From the NCBI RefSeq assembly GCF_000150275.1, contig NW_002060944.1, positions 9,396,704-9,460,703 on the forward strand: DNA of 64,000 bases, given 5' to 3'. Shown piece by piece: positions 11,396-23,744 of this stretch (position 1 is its first letter; the number at the start of each line of letters is the position of its first letter). Source of the stretch: Trichoplax adhaerens (taxonomy: Eukaryota > Placozoa > Uniplacotomia > Trichoplacea > Trichoplacidae). The notes beneath the pieces were generated by a model. It was not told the origin of the DNA and did no database searches. It saw only the letters and a program-made list of their open reading frames with translations. The position numbers and the translations under genes were made by a program.

Positions 11396-13887
11396 AAAGT
11401 CGTCTAATTCGATCAATATATTATTCTATTTACAGTGTAATGGTTGAAGTAGAGTAAAATATAGAATAATATATTGCTTGTGTATAATTTTAATAGTTAA
11501 ATTTTAGTCTTGTTGAGAATCACACAATAAATGCTAGTAAGGCATATTATGATTAGAAGTTGACGATAGCATTTTTACAAAAATTTACTTTTAAGAGCTC
11601 GAAGTACAATGTGATACTGTACCATGAATCTTTAGTAGAAAGGGAAAAAAACCAGCTGTGTGATTAGATCGAATTATAGGGTACAAGATGCAGATAATAA
11701 TAAATATGCGTGTTTTAACAGTTAACACGACAGCGAGGTAATTCCAATAAGCTACGTAGCTTTTTAGCTTCTGAACGTTGGTATTAATGTTAATATTTTA
11801 GCACAAACAAGAATCTATTAAGTACTTCATACAAAGGACAAGTTAATTATTAACCACTTTTGAGCGGAAAATAGAGATATTGATAATAATAAAGCCTATT
11901 AAATTAAGAAAAAACTGTCTTAGCTTGATTTCCGTTGATTTCTAACTTTTCGATGTGCAACTATTACTTATTGTAAAGTTGTTGATTGTCAAATCTAATT
12001 TAATACTTAGAATGAAATAAATTTAGATTTCTAGAAGAGATAGCTGCTGAAGTTTTGTTGTAGCTAAGGCTTCTAAATAAGATGAATAATATCTGACAAA
12101 TGATGTGACATCAGTAATTCTGCTATATTTAATTTTTCTTTATAAATGAATGGTTAACATGGTGATGGTATGACGCGAACTATCGTGAAGAATTAAATTA
12201 CCAATTTAGCAAATTTAACATTAACATATGATAATTACAATTGGTTGCTTACAGTAGGAACCACTGAAGTTATAATATATTACAGTATATCATTTATTGT
12301 ACTGTAATAAAATTCTTACATAGTAATGGAATACAGTACAGCTATTGTAACTGAAGTTAAGGCTGATAATAAATTGTAGGTGTACTAAATAACTCCGTGA
12401 ATCCACTTACTGTAGTCTGATTACGTACTGTAAAACCAGTTAGTAGATGTCAATATCAATAATTATTACCCTATCCATCAATGTTATTTTCTGCCGAAAG
12501 GTATATAACCACATAGTTAAATGGTAAGTTCTCTAGTTGTGAAGAAGCAAAGCCGTATAAGTCCTTGTGAGTAGTCAAGCGATACCCAATTCCGGACAAT
12601 TTAGAAATTTAGAGATTTGTCTCTACGTTAATCTAATCTGACAAGCGATCAATGCACAAATGATGGCTATTTTGTAATTAGTTATAGGGTGTGAAATTTA
12701 ATATAATAATCTCTACATGAGTTATCTTCAGATCTATTTCTGTAAATACGCATCCCAACATTAAGCCATTTTCTATGAGTGGTAGGGTCACAAAACCGTA
12801 CATTATACTAATTATTATAAACTAATACATTAATTAGACTAGCAAAAGTTCGAGTTCAACCCAGTCATCTTTTCATTTACTCATTTCTTTATGACTTGAC
12901 TTAATAGCTTTTTTACGGATCTTTTCTAAATATTATTTTCATGCAGTATTTTGTCTGTTATTATAGAATAGAAGGACAGTATGTACTAGCAAGGTTACTA
13001 CACGAACTTATTTCTAACTGTTATAATGAATACTTGTTTTAAATAAATTTAAGAATCGATTATGTGTAATATCTTTCGAGAATGAATAGGCAAAAAATAT
13101 TTCATAATCTTAATAAAATTCAGCTAACTTTAGGTATTTCTGCTTGTATTATCACCTAAGTAATAATAATCTTGTATTGTGTTGTCGAGTCATAGTAGTA
13201 AAGTATAAATCAGATTTCTTCATAGTTAGTGTTAGCAGTAACGATAGCGTCTGTTTTTTTGGTATGCTCTCAGTCAACTGAAGCGAGATCGTCAGCTAAG
13301 TTTCCACGTGAATATCTATCTTTATTCTGATTTCTCACCACCTTATATACTGTACAATACAGTACCTTTACTGATCTAGTACGGAACAGAACTAGTGCCG
13401 TCTAGCTCTGATAAGGTTGCAATACAACCGATATGAATACAATACAAGAAATCCTATAATTAGATACAGAGACGCTAGTAAATCCGTAACAGTTAGTCCA
13501 ATGCTTTTACGGTTGTGCTGGTTGAACATTAGCTTACTTAAAGTAGAATGTAATTGAATATTACAATCCCGAAGCACCTTCAAAAATTGAAATTTTACGA
13601 GAATAGAGTACCGAACTTATCTCGGAATCTACAGAGTACGGTTCCATTAATGACAGTAATATATTGAAGAAAGAAAATATTTTTTTTATGGGTTAAAGAT
13701 ACAACTTTACCGTAATGTAGTCGACACATCGAAAATTTGGAATTACTACAAGTTAGTAGTTGTCTACTTTCTGAGAGTGGAGCTATGATAAGTTGTTACG
13801 TCTGAATTTCTATTAGTAACGACAGCTATACCTTATCGATATTGTTCATTTCTTAGACTGATACACGTAACATTATATAGCAAATAG
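11396..13887. repeat. 5' flank of copy 3 and start of unit 4
   Basis: Duplicated array DNA. A stretch of about 520 bases at roughly 12166-12684 has no counterpart in the neighbouring units. It contains several TACTGTA/TACAGTA motifs and a TATATAACC string, but I cannot define insertion boundaries. The GTAGTCGAC marker of unit 4 lies near 13718. No gene is supported; a 63-codon frame at 13392-13583 has no features. Confidence 0.5.
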
Positions 13888-13892
13888 AGAAT

Positions 13893-15077
13893 TGTCACAA
13901 AACAGCTTTGCAACAAGATAATGTTATGTACGATCAATTAGTCAATTCCTTGAACTACGTATCAAGGAACGATATCTGAACTATCAGAAACACTTTTGCT
14001 CTACTAGCAGACTACACAAAGACTTAAATGCCTTGTATTTTACTTTAAACACTAAGTTTAACAATCCACTTTATTACTCGATATACTCCATTTAAATACT
14101 CTTCCTCAATAGTTCATGAGTCACAGTTAGTACGATTAACTTTGGAATCATTTGCTGTATTAGATATTAATTTTAGCTACTGCTCCCTTGATGCAGACAA
14201 CAGTATTTACGAACATAGACATCTGATGACTAATACAGAATAGTCAGATCACGATAAGTCCTATCACGGAACATTTCCACGATAATTTACAATCTATCAT
14301 AAGTAAGTTACAATCACAATGATTCGAACTGTAAATAGATGATTTGCATTCCCTATTAAAACTATTAATTTCAGCATGTGTATATGAGTCTCTGTCATAA
14401 AACGTCAGTGCTATATTAAAACACAGTATATCCAAATTAGAAGTTAACTAAATAAGGATAGGCTAACAGAATTATTCTAACATATATATTTCTACTCTAA
14501 AAAAGTATATAACACTGTCACAAGATGTAATGTAACTTAGTATTGTGATTGTAGACTGTTAGCCATGTGTAGTATAATGTACGGTAGATATTTATCCTAA
14601 GAGATATTTGGTAGCTATAACTATAGACTGTAGTGGTAGAGACTCTATGCTAGAGTACAGATGACTATATACAGTAAGCTGTTGAGTTACTAATATGGCT
14701 ATAGGTAAAAATAGAATTGTAAATCATATATTAGGATATGGTTAATTCATTGTACTTTGGCTGGTGTGAATAATGTCTACGTAAGTACTGTAGTCGTATC
14801 CATATTGGATTAATGATGGTCCGTAGTAGAATAGTCTTACTAAGAATAATTTAACTATGTGTAAAATAAGGTAAAAGGTTGCCATGCGGATTGTAGCTGC
14901 GAATGCTACGGAAAGTATAAAAGCATGCAACTTTAGATTATTCTGTTAGTTCGTTGTAGAAGTCTTTAGAAGTAGTAATCGGCTAGAGTAGAGCTGTGTA
15001 GTTAATCTTTGTATAAGATTGAATAAAGCCCTTATTTTTCTAAAATTTGGAATTTCGTGATTGGTATATATCACACA
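13893..15077 (+). mobile_element. Long solo LTR, family B
   Basis: This 1185-bp element begins TGTCACAAAACAGC and ends TATATCACACA. It is flanked by perfect 5-bp duplications AGAAT at 13888-13892 and 15078-15082. In unit 1 the flanks are contiguous (around 1020-1046), which is an empty site. A TATATAA at 14506-14512 and an AATAAA at 15022-15027 near the right end suggest plus-strand orientation with a large U3. No protein-coding retroelement sequence is visible inside, and I saw no second terminal repeat within it. Short open frames on the minus strand (14244-14435, 14742-14930) are not supported as genes. Confidence 0.75.
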
Positions 15078-15082
15078 AGAAT

Positions 15083-15609
15083 ACTCCTATTCTCTGAGAT
15101 AGAGTTTGCTAGTTCTTTTAGGCACTTACAAACATTCCGTTTATCTAAGTTACCGGTATGATTTATTTATATTACAATCTCGCTAGTCGCCTTTTACAAT
15201 GTCACATAAGTCTAACTCACTAGACTGCTACATTTCTACTTCGCATTAAGTCCTCTTTATATACTTAATATTTTGAAACCTCAACTTAACACTTACTTAA
15301 TCTGTGTTAATGTTACTTATCTCTAGTCTCTTTATTATTTTGAATTTAACCTAATAGAAGAATATGCGATACTCATGCTTGAATTTCGTAAAAGTCTTAA
15401 TTTGAAGTATATAAACTAGATATAAGGAATACTCGTAATTAACGGTATAGGTTTTCCAAATAGTATAATAACTATTTTCGATGTTACTAAAGAACAGAAA
15501 ACTATTTTGGTAGTTTATATTTCCCTTAATTATTAAAATAATTATCAAAATGAACAATAATGTATTAACATGATACATGTAATAGAGGAATATATTCGGA
15601 GTCCTTTAT
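15083..15609. repeat. Duplicated 3' flank of GPCR copy 4, distal part
   Basis: Matches 1040-1560 of unit 1, and from about 15235 matches 9010-9400 of unit 3 almost base for base. Non-coding. Confidence 0.65.
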
Positions 15610-15614
15610 AGTCT

Positions 15615-15973
15615 TGTCACGTTCTGTAATAGTTACATAATTAGTATGTTACCTTCTTTCTATATATGGCTAAATATCACGATGTTATCACGTCAGGCGT
15701 ATATAGATGTAGTTATGGTACTATATTAAGCTTATCTATATATGTATTCTCATGTTGCCATACTTGGCATGATAGTCTATTTGTAATGACTAAACTAGGG
15801 AAACCTTTCTGTTAGTGATGATCTTGTGATCTACGTCAGTAGATCAAAGGTCACAATAAAGAAAGTATATAAACTCTTCATTTTAACAATATAGTTAGTT
15901 CTTCAACTTAATTACTGGGTCTCCTTGCTGAGTGCAGATCTAGTACTTGTTACAAAATTTGGAAGTTGTAACA
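15615..15973 (+). mobile_element. Solo LTR, family C, with empty site in unit 3
   Basis: This 359-bp element begins TGTCACGTTCTG and ends TTGTAACA, with perfect 5-bp duplications AGTCT at 15610-15614 and 15974-15978. The sister unit has the uninterrupted target at about 9404-9412, so the boundaries are exact. A TATATAAA box at 15866-15873 gives the probable orientation. A short TTGTTAC/GTAACAA inverted repeat occupies the right end. The insertion is younger than the duplication that produced units 3 and 4. Confidence 0.85.
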
Positions 15974-16881
15974 AGTCTCTAGTATAAAAAACATATTACT
16001 TTATTTAAAAAACACATAGGGAGTGATAGTATTCTTACTGTACTTTATCTTACTCTGCTAAGGTTAGGTAGCGCTATGTTTTCTTCTCTGCTTTCTTGTA
16101 AGGCTTAATATAAATTGCCGTACTACACTATACAAACTATTCACACGGTCTGCTGTAAATACTTGACTGTACACTGTTCAATAATTATATAGTAGTACTG
16201 TAATCTTTCAAGTTTATACACTCTGACGCTTCATAGTTTTTGATAAATTGTAACTTAGTGTACGAGTTCTGTACCCTCAAATACGTAGTTTAGTCACTAA
16301 GATGCTAGCAAATACCTAATCTTAAGAAATAGCGATAGATCTTAGATCTAGATCTGTCAATATTACGACAATCTATCTTTAAGATCTGGCGTTTGATAGA
16401 ATTAAGTATGTTAACATTGTTTCGTAATTTCTAACTACGACTCGTGTAATATTGTGTTATAAAATATTAAAAACTACCCGAAAACAGGTAAATCATAGTA
16501 TTGATAGATATAAGTGTACTTTAACTTTAGTAATTATTAAAAGATACGTCTATTCGTTTATTTAAGCTTAACCAATACGGTCAATCTACTACCGATAAAA
16601 TAGCCGTGTGAACTTAGTACGGAGTTTGTTTAATATAAAAGGCTTCTAAACCGTACCGTTATACTCATTCGAATCTGATTACACTTTATTATTGACTTCT
16701 ATCCAAACTTATTATTATAGTAAACGTGTTAAAATTGTGTAATTCAGTTTATTTACGAAATATCTTGGCAAGCTAATAATACTTTTACTACAAGAAACAA
16801 TCCATATTAGATAATCACACAGTTTTTGGTGAATGTATAAAAATGTCACAGCAGACGAGTACGTTTGAAGTCTTAATACGA

Positions 16882-17977
16882 TTAAATCTCTGTAATTACG
16901 ATATTTTCGTGTTGGCTAGATTTTGTTTCACTAGAAGTAATAGGCTTAACTTTAGGATGAGCACAACTTGATATCGAAGATTGACAATGTAGCCGACTTC
17001 TAATATCGTGAAATCGAAAGATTAAGTAAATTATTGGATCAAGAGCTGCATTAGAATAAGGAAGTATACTAGTTATTTTCTGAAGTTTCGATACTTGGTT
17101 CGGTGTTCCATTTAGATAATCAATAGCTGCAGTAGTCGAAATGACAAAAAAAGAAAATATATTAGTAGAGGTGATAAAAATAAGCACTATCTGAAATCGT
17201 CTTTCATAAGTAGACGATAACTGAGATCTAAATATTAATCTTGACTTTCTCAGTTTGCATATTATTATCGCGTACAAGATGACCGTAGTAATATATGCGA
17301 GCATTAAGTAAGCTAAGACGATAAACGCCCTTACGGTATGACTTGGGGTCAAATAATATTCGCCAAGACATAAATTACGATAAAAATCATAATAGTAAGG
17401 AGATCTAAGATGAAAATGAGAGAAATTAAAGATAATATTTCCTACAGTCCCAGCAACTGCTAACACCCATAGTATCGCAGTTATAATTTTAGCTCTTTTT
17501 ATAGTCAATCTCCAATTACTGTGTGGATAGACAGTTAGTATGAAGCGATCGACTCCGATACATAAAGTCAGTATTGCTGCCATGAATAAATTTATTGTTG
17601 CTAGAAAATGTGCTACGCCGCATGTCGCGCTAACTGACCATACATTCTCGATTAGAGAAAAATTAGTTCTTGAACCATAGATATGTCGATAGTAGCTGGT
17701 GTAATAAGAGTCCGATATGACGAGTATAAACATATAAATAGAACCCATAAGATCGCAAAAAAGTAAGTTAAGTAATAACCATACTGAAGGATTCCTGAAA
17801 GCAATCATTGAATGACGATGATATTCTTTCTTTCTTACTGAGAACTTTAAGTGATTCCCATACTGTATAAATGATAAGAAATAGATTTAACGGCAATCCA
17901 ATTAGAGCGATAGACCATGCTATCGGACGTATCGAGTCAATCTCAAGGAACACAGAATATCGGCTGAAATTATCCAT
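16882..17977 (-). pseudogene. Class A-like GPCR, array copy 4, frameshifted in loop 1
   Basis: A full-length relative of copy 3 in which the first intracellular loop carries a net 5-base loss relative to copies 1 and 2, at about 17845 (copy 3 has a 9-base loss in the same spot). The N-terminal part with TM1 (ATG at 17977) runs out of frame into a stop. The rest, from about 17808 down to 16882, is open for 308 codons with TM2-TM7, DRF, NAALDPIIY and VITEI intact. Everything else is as well kept as in copy 3, so the lesion is recent, or it is a sequencing error. A product starting at the internal methionine would lack TM1. A poly(A) signal candidate is at 16748-16753. Confidence 0.8.
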
Positions 17978-20325
17978 AAAGTCGTCTAATTCGATCAATA
18001 TATTATTCTATTTACGGTGCCTGGATAATTTAGTGTAAGATATAGAATAATATATAGTTTGTATATGATTTTAATCGTAAATATTAGTCTTACTTTTAAT
18101 GTATAATTTATATTAAGGTGTAGAAAATACTATCCTCTGTGTATAATTTTAATCGTTAAGTAATAGTCTTACGGAGTATGATAGAATAAATGCTAATAAG
18201 GTATACAGTGTTTTATGATTAAGAATTGATAATGAGATTTTTATAAGAATTTTACAGTTAACAGTTCTAATCAAAATGTTATGCTGTGTGTAATCGATTA
18301 TTGGTAGAAAAGAAACAAGAAATGAGCTGCTAGATTAGATCAAATAATAGGATGCAAGGCATGGATGCCAATAAATACGCATATGCTAACGCTTTGCACG
18401 ACAGCTAAGTAATTCCAAAAACTTAGCTTTTTCTTTCTCAAAGCTGTTATTAAAATTAATATTTTAGTACGAATAAGCATTTATAAAGTACTTAATATAA
18501 AGGAAAAAATAATCATTAATCTTTTTTGAATCCTATGTAGAGATACTGGCAATAACAAAGGCAATAAAATTAAGAAAAAATCAATATCTTAGTTTGATAT
18601 ATCGTTGATTTCTAAATTTTCGATGTGCAGCTTTTACTTACGGTTTATTTTTTGATAGTAAAATCTAATTTAATACTCAGAATAAAAAAGAATTTGGATT
18701 TTTAGAAGAGATAAATGCTGAAGTAAGTTTTGTTATAGTCTAGACTTCTCTGCAGGATGAATAATATCTGATAAATGAAATAACTTCGGTAAATCTGCTA
18801 TATTTAATTTTTCTTCATTCTAATTAATGATTAATATAGCGATTAATTTATAAATGATCCTTAACATAGAGCTCAATCCTAAATAATCCTACACAATAGA
18901 TAATATGAGATTATGTCAATTTATAGTCCACGTCATCTATCATATAATTATAAATGTGTGCTGAAAACTTAAACAAATAATAGCCGGAATACTTGCCGGT
19001 AAATGAAATTTTATTTCCTTTGTATTTGATTTTAGGGTGTGAAATTTACCGATGCTATGATGATCTCTGAACAATTTGTCTTTAGATTTATTTCTTTATG
19101 TACGTATCCTAAAATTAAGCCATTTTCTCTGAACGCGGTATACTAAGCCATAAATTGTAGTAATTATAAACTATTATATGAATTAGACTAACAAAGGGTT
19201 GGAACCAACCCAGTCATCTTTTATTTTATTCGTTTTCTTTGCAAATATGCTCAATAGCTATCTTTCGTATGTTTTCTAAACATTGTTATCATGCAGTGTT
19301 TTGTCCGTTACTATAAAATGGAAGGATATTATGTAATAGCGAGGTTACCACACGAATCTATTTCTAACTATAGTAATGAGCATTTGTTTTCAGTAGATTT
19401 ACGATTCAAAAATAGATTGTAAGAAGAATGAATAAATTGGTAATCTATTTACATCTTTCGATAATAAATTGGAAAAATAGTTTTCTCAGTCTTATTAAAA
19501 TTCAACTAACTTAAAAATAATTCTGTTTACATTATCCCTTACAGTAAGTAATAATAAACTTCCATTATATTATCGAATCGCAGTAGTAAAGTGTGAATCA
19601 GATTTCTCCTAAGCTAATCCAAAGCGTGTAAGGTTATAATGGTTAAGCTTCAACTTCCTTAAATAAAGTAGATTTCAGTAGAACATCATTAAACCAAGTG
19701 TTATGCATAAATCGAAATTTTTGTGATAGTAGAGTATTTATTTCAGAATCTGCAAATTATGGCTTCATTAAATGAAAGTAACATATTTGTTTAGATAGCT
19801 GTATCCCCACTCCTACTCTCCACCTCCACCAAATAAAAATGTTTTTGTATTTATATTATTATAATATTATAAAAGAAAGATAATTATAGTTCGCAGTGCA
19901 GACATTTTAAACTACCCGTTGAAGTTTCTTTACCGAAGCTCGGTTTTGCTAATCTAATCAAAGAGGCGAGTGCTGCACTGTGACAACTGTAGCGTTCTAA
20001 TGATTAGAAATGGTCAGAAGTAGTTTACTGTAAACAAATGTTGAGATGGAAATCTAAGAAAGAAGGCGAATGTTTTCATTTTCAGCTTGCTGTCTACCGT
20101 TGATAAAATAATAAAGATGACTCTTATTAAAAATCTGATGAAAACTTTTTGTTGAAAAGAAAAGGTCTTATAATTAAATTCTTTAAGGATACCAATTAAG
20201 ATCTCCTGCAATGCTTATGTAAATAATGTATTTAAGCTATTTAACTAAAATTGAATTATACGTAACCAGATGATAATTTATTTATGTCATTAAATGTGCA
20301 AACAGAGTTATTTGCAGCTAGCACA
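17978..20325. repeat. 5' flank of copy 4 and a block duplicated at 30.1-32.1 kb
   Basis: Non-coding. From about 18000 to 19780 the block order matches the flanks upstream of the other receptors. From about 19900 to 20325 it matches 31640-32090, downstream in array order of the 29-30 kb receptor. A pyrimidine-rich tract (CCCCACTCCTACTCTCC) occurs near 19806. A 65-codon frame at 20014-20211 is not conserved in the sister block and is not called. Confidence 0.5.
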
Positions 20326-20330
20326 GTGCT

Positions 20331-20748
20331 TGTCGCGACTGCTAGACTAGCGTCGCTAGATAATATTGTTCTTAAGGATTAATATCCTTAACTACCCATA
20401 GTTGTTACCGTTATCTTGTATTGCCGTACCGGTAAATGATAAATTAATGTTGTACGGTACAAGTATGTTTATTAGTCAATTGTGTTATACTGAAAAATGA
20501 TATCTCAAGAATGTTATCGCAATGTTAGAGAAGTTATGCATATTCATGCCAATGTAAGAGTATATAAATGAGGCGCTTTTACTATCTTGGGGAGTCGGTT
20601 CGAGTGTGAATTAGTAAGTTGGTTAGTTGTAGTTAATAAAGGTCGATTTCAACCACCGATAGAAAAGAAAGGAAATTCATTTGTTGTTGGCTCAGCAGAA
20701 ATTTCGCACGCTTCCGTAAATTCGTAAAGATCAAACTGAGTCACAACA
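20331..20748 (+). mobile_element. Solo LTR, family D
   Basis: This 418-bp element begins TGTCGCGACTGC and ends GTCACAACA, flanked by perfect duplications GTGCT at 20326-20330 and 20749-20753. The sister block has continuous sequence across the site at about 32080-32095. TATATAAA at 20561-20568 and AATAAA at 20635-20640 are spaced as in the U3-R part of an LTR and give plus orientation. No internal region remains. Confidence 0.8.
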
Positions 20749-20753
20749 GTGCT

Positions 20754-21929
20754 AAACATAATTAGTAGGCTGATTGAATGTTATCCAAATAAAATACTGT
20801 ATAAAAGCAATTTATTTAGTAAATCTAATCTATTCTCACCCGAACCAAAATTAATAATGACAAACACAACCATCCCTAAACATGATAAATAAACCTACAA
20901 TATTAATAGCAGCCGTTTTCGATTGACTAGCTGAGCCATGTTATAGATTACTATAAAAGATGAGATTATCTACTTTATCACATATATAGAACTAAAATAC
21001 TCATTAATTTCAATTGTGGCTAATTGTACTACACCTAGCAACTTGGTAATTATTATAACAACTGTTATGAAATTCTCATCCTGTTGATGTATTGTTTTCG
21101 GTAATCAAATTTGACTGCAGATATAACTTTTATTTTCTAATTATGTCTTAGGAAATATTAAAACTGGAGTACCAAAACAGCTAATTTTTTTACGTAATAT
21201 TTAGTCCTTAGGAGTAAATAATTTTTACATTTAATTAAGTTGAATTAGTTTTATAGCTTCTATCTTATGTTTCAATGGCTAATTTGAGAAAGAGCATTAG
21301 GACATACACCAGTCAATCTCGATAGATATTGGGCCAGATGAAGTATAGAGTATCGTATCATATTTGACTATAGCTTATTTCTGTGCTTAACCTATTGAGT
21401 GCATATCAATTTACTTTCGTGAAGTAATGAGATATCAGCACTTGAGGATGATTGCATAGAACTGATAAAACTCGACTAAGCGCTATTTCTGGTGCACTTT
21501 ATACGATACATTCTAAAAATTTAACAGCAATACCATTATCGTTAACATTGTTTTGTTGGCTCAAATAGATCATATCTAAATATTGCTCACAGAAAATTTG
21601 TAAGTAATATAGGTGGGTGAACATGACTTTATCCTAAAATAAAAATAAATTATACTGGACTATTATAAATACAAACTAACTACTATACTGGCATTGTTAA
21701 GTCTAGAACTTGAATACAAATATAGCACGAACATGAAAAGACTACTCTTTCTAATCAAATTGTGTATCAAGAATTTAGATATACTGCATTTTATGTAGCT
21801 AAAATGCCAAATAAATAATTCTTGGCTCACGACGTAGTTTAATCTAAGAAAATTTCATGATTGACAATATTGCTGGTCTTGCTTTCTTTCAAAGTAGCTG
21901 GGTAAACTTTCTGACGGCTGATCAGCAGA
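20754..21929. repeat. Block duplicated at about 32.1-32.7 kb
   Basis: Diverged but clear similarity to 32090-32700 in the same order. No gene is seen. This shows that the block from the receptor through its long 5' flank was duplicated as one piece of several kilobases. Confidence 0.5.
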
Positions 21930-22775
21930 GACTGACGGCATAATTGACAATTAAGATCTTGAAATCGAAAGATTAAGTAAGTAGTGGATCAAGAATACCG
22001 TTGAACTAGGTGAAAACTGTAACTACTTTTTAAAATTGGCTGTACGTGTCGGGCACTTGATTGATAGTGCTGATACCTGAATGCAAATACGTTTGTTACG
22101 GAAATTGATGTAAGCATGATCTGAAGGCGTCTCTCTTACATAGGTGATAATTGAGATCCAAATGTTAAACTTGATTTCCTCAGTTTACATACCGTTAAAA
22201 TATATAGTATTACGCGAATAGAATATGCTAGAACAAAGTAGCCTAATCGTATAGATCCAAAGAGTGTGTGAATTGGTATCAGGTAAAAATCATCAATGCT
22301 GATGTTAGCATAAAAATCGATGAAATATAGCGATCTCTTATGGGCATAAACTTAGCGAATAGTAATAATTGCTTTCGTAACAAATTTAAATTCGATAGAA
22401 ATTGGTCCACACAGCTTGTTGTGCTCATTGACCATTCATATTTAATTAACGAAAATGTACCATTGTAATTGAAGATATGTTGATAGTAGGGAATGTAGTA
22501 AGAATCTGATATAGTTAGAATTAAAACATAAACACTTCCTAAAAAATCAAAAACTAATAAGTTAAATAACAGCCTAACGGAAGGATTTTAAGACTTATTG
22601 TGGGCTGCTGGCGGTACTCTAGTCTTGGTATGGAACTTTTATTGGTAATCGACTCTGAAAATATATAAATATTAAGAATAAGATTTAAAGGGGAACCAAC
22701 CATTGCAATCAACCATGCTAGCGAACGTAGAGAATCGATTTCAATGAAAACCGAGTATCTACTAATATTTGACAT
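21930..22775 (-). pseudogene. Degenerate GPCR, array copy 5
   Basis: The start (ATG at 22775) reads MSNISRYSVF, matching the family N-terminus and TM1 for about 55 codons. After that, frameshifts, stops and internal deletions interrupt the match. Recognisable remnants of TM2, ECL1 (the equivalent of the FSLIKN region near 22440), loop 3 near 22130 and TM7/tail near 21960 occur in the correct order. The span is about 250 bases shorter than an intact gene, and part of TM3-TM4 is missing around 22380. Confidence 0.8.
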
Positions 22776-23744
22776 TTTTAAATTGGAAATTGAGCCATTT
22801 GATATTTGTTTAATTGTAATCAGAGTACGTACATAGCCAGTCGTTTATGCTAAGTCGTAGCATACAACGTATCACCTATACATATCTTATCTTCCAATAC
22901 TAATCTAGAAGCGGAGAAAGTATAGATTAATTAATTATATGATAAAGCATTGAATAGCGCAGCCATCTACAATTAATGGCGGCGTCTGTGTATTTCAACT
23001 TTTATCGAATTTTTACGACTTATTCAAGCTTTTGTACCAGTTCGCTCGAATAAGTAAAATATAAATATTAATGCGTTTTTATAACATAACGGATATTACA
23101 ATCTTATGAAAGTCTTTTATTGACGACTATTTCTATGCCATTAAGGCTATAAATATTTATTCCGAAGATACCATACTGTATTATTAGTTGGTGAACGATT
23201 ATAGAAACGCAATTATGCATAAAGTACGCGTATAATTGCTATCGTTGTTTGTGTTCAGAAATTATCGCGGAAGTAATAAAAAATGTTAATAATTACATCA
23301 CCGTATAGAGATTGTTATTTAGTTTGTTTGCTGCATCAGGGTATCCTGTAGATGATCCAGTATAGCGTATATCGCTCAATATTGCTCATGTTATCTAACG
23401 GAAGTACTAAAAATTTGCCACATATATTTCCTTACGAAAATTTTAGGCTATAGAATTGATATTTTACCGAAGTGAGATTAGAATCAGGTTATTCCAGAAT
23501 AGTTTGCTAGTCTTGTTACCAAAACATATTAAAATCTCCTCGCATTATAAAAAAATTTATTTCATAGCCCGAAATGGAATAAAAATTAAAGTTTTTCAAA
23601 AGAGTAATGAAATAAAACGTTTTATTCGCATTAATATAAACGACAGTTCTTTCATTTATTAAAAAATGTGGGCTGTACGTCAAGTAAGCAATAACTTTTA
23701 CCTTTCACTTCTAGATACTATTTCGCTGCTGATAGAGCAGTCCA
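22776..23744. other. No gene recognised
   Basis: A+T-rich sequence between two receptor relics. A 68-codon frame at 23456-23662 has no recognisable feature. I see no clear match to the other unit flanks. Confidence 0.4.
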
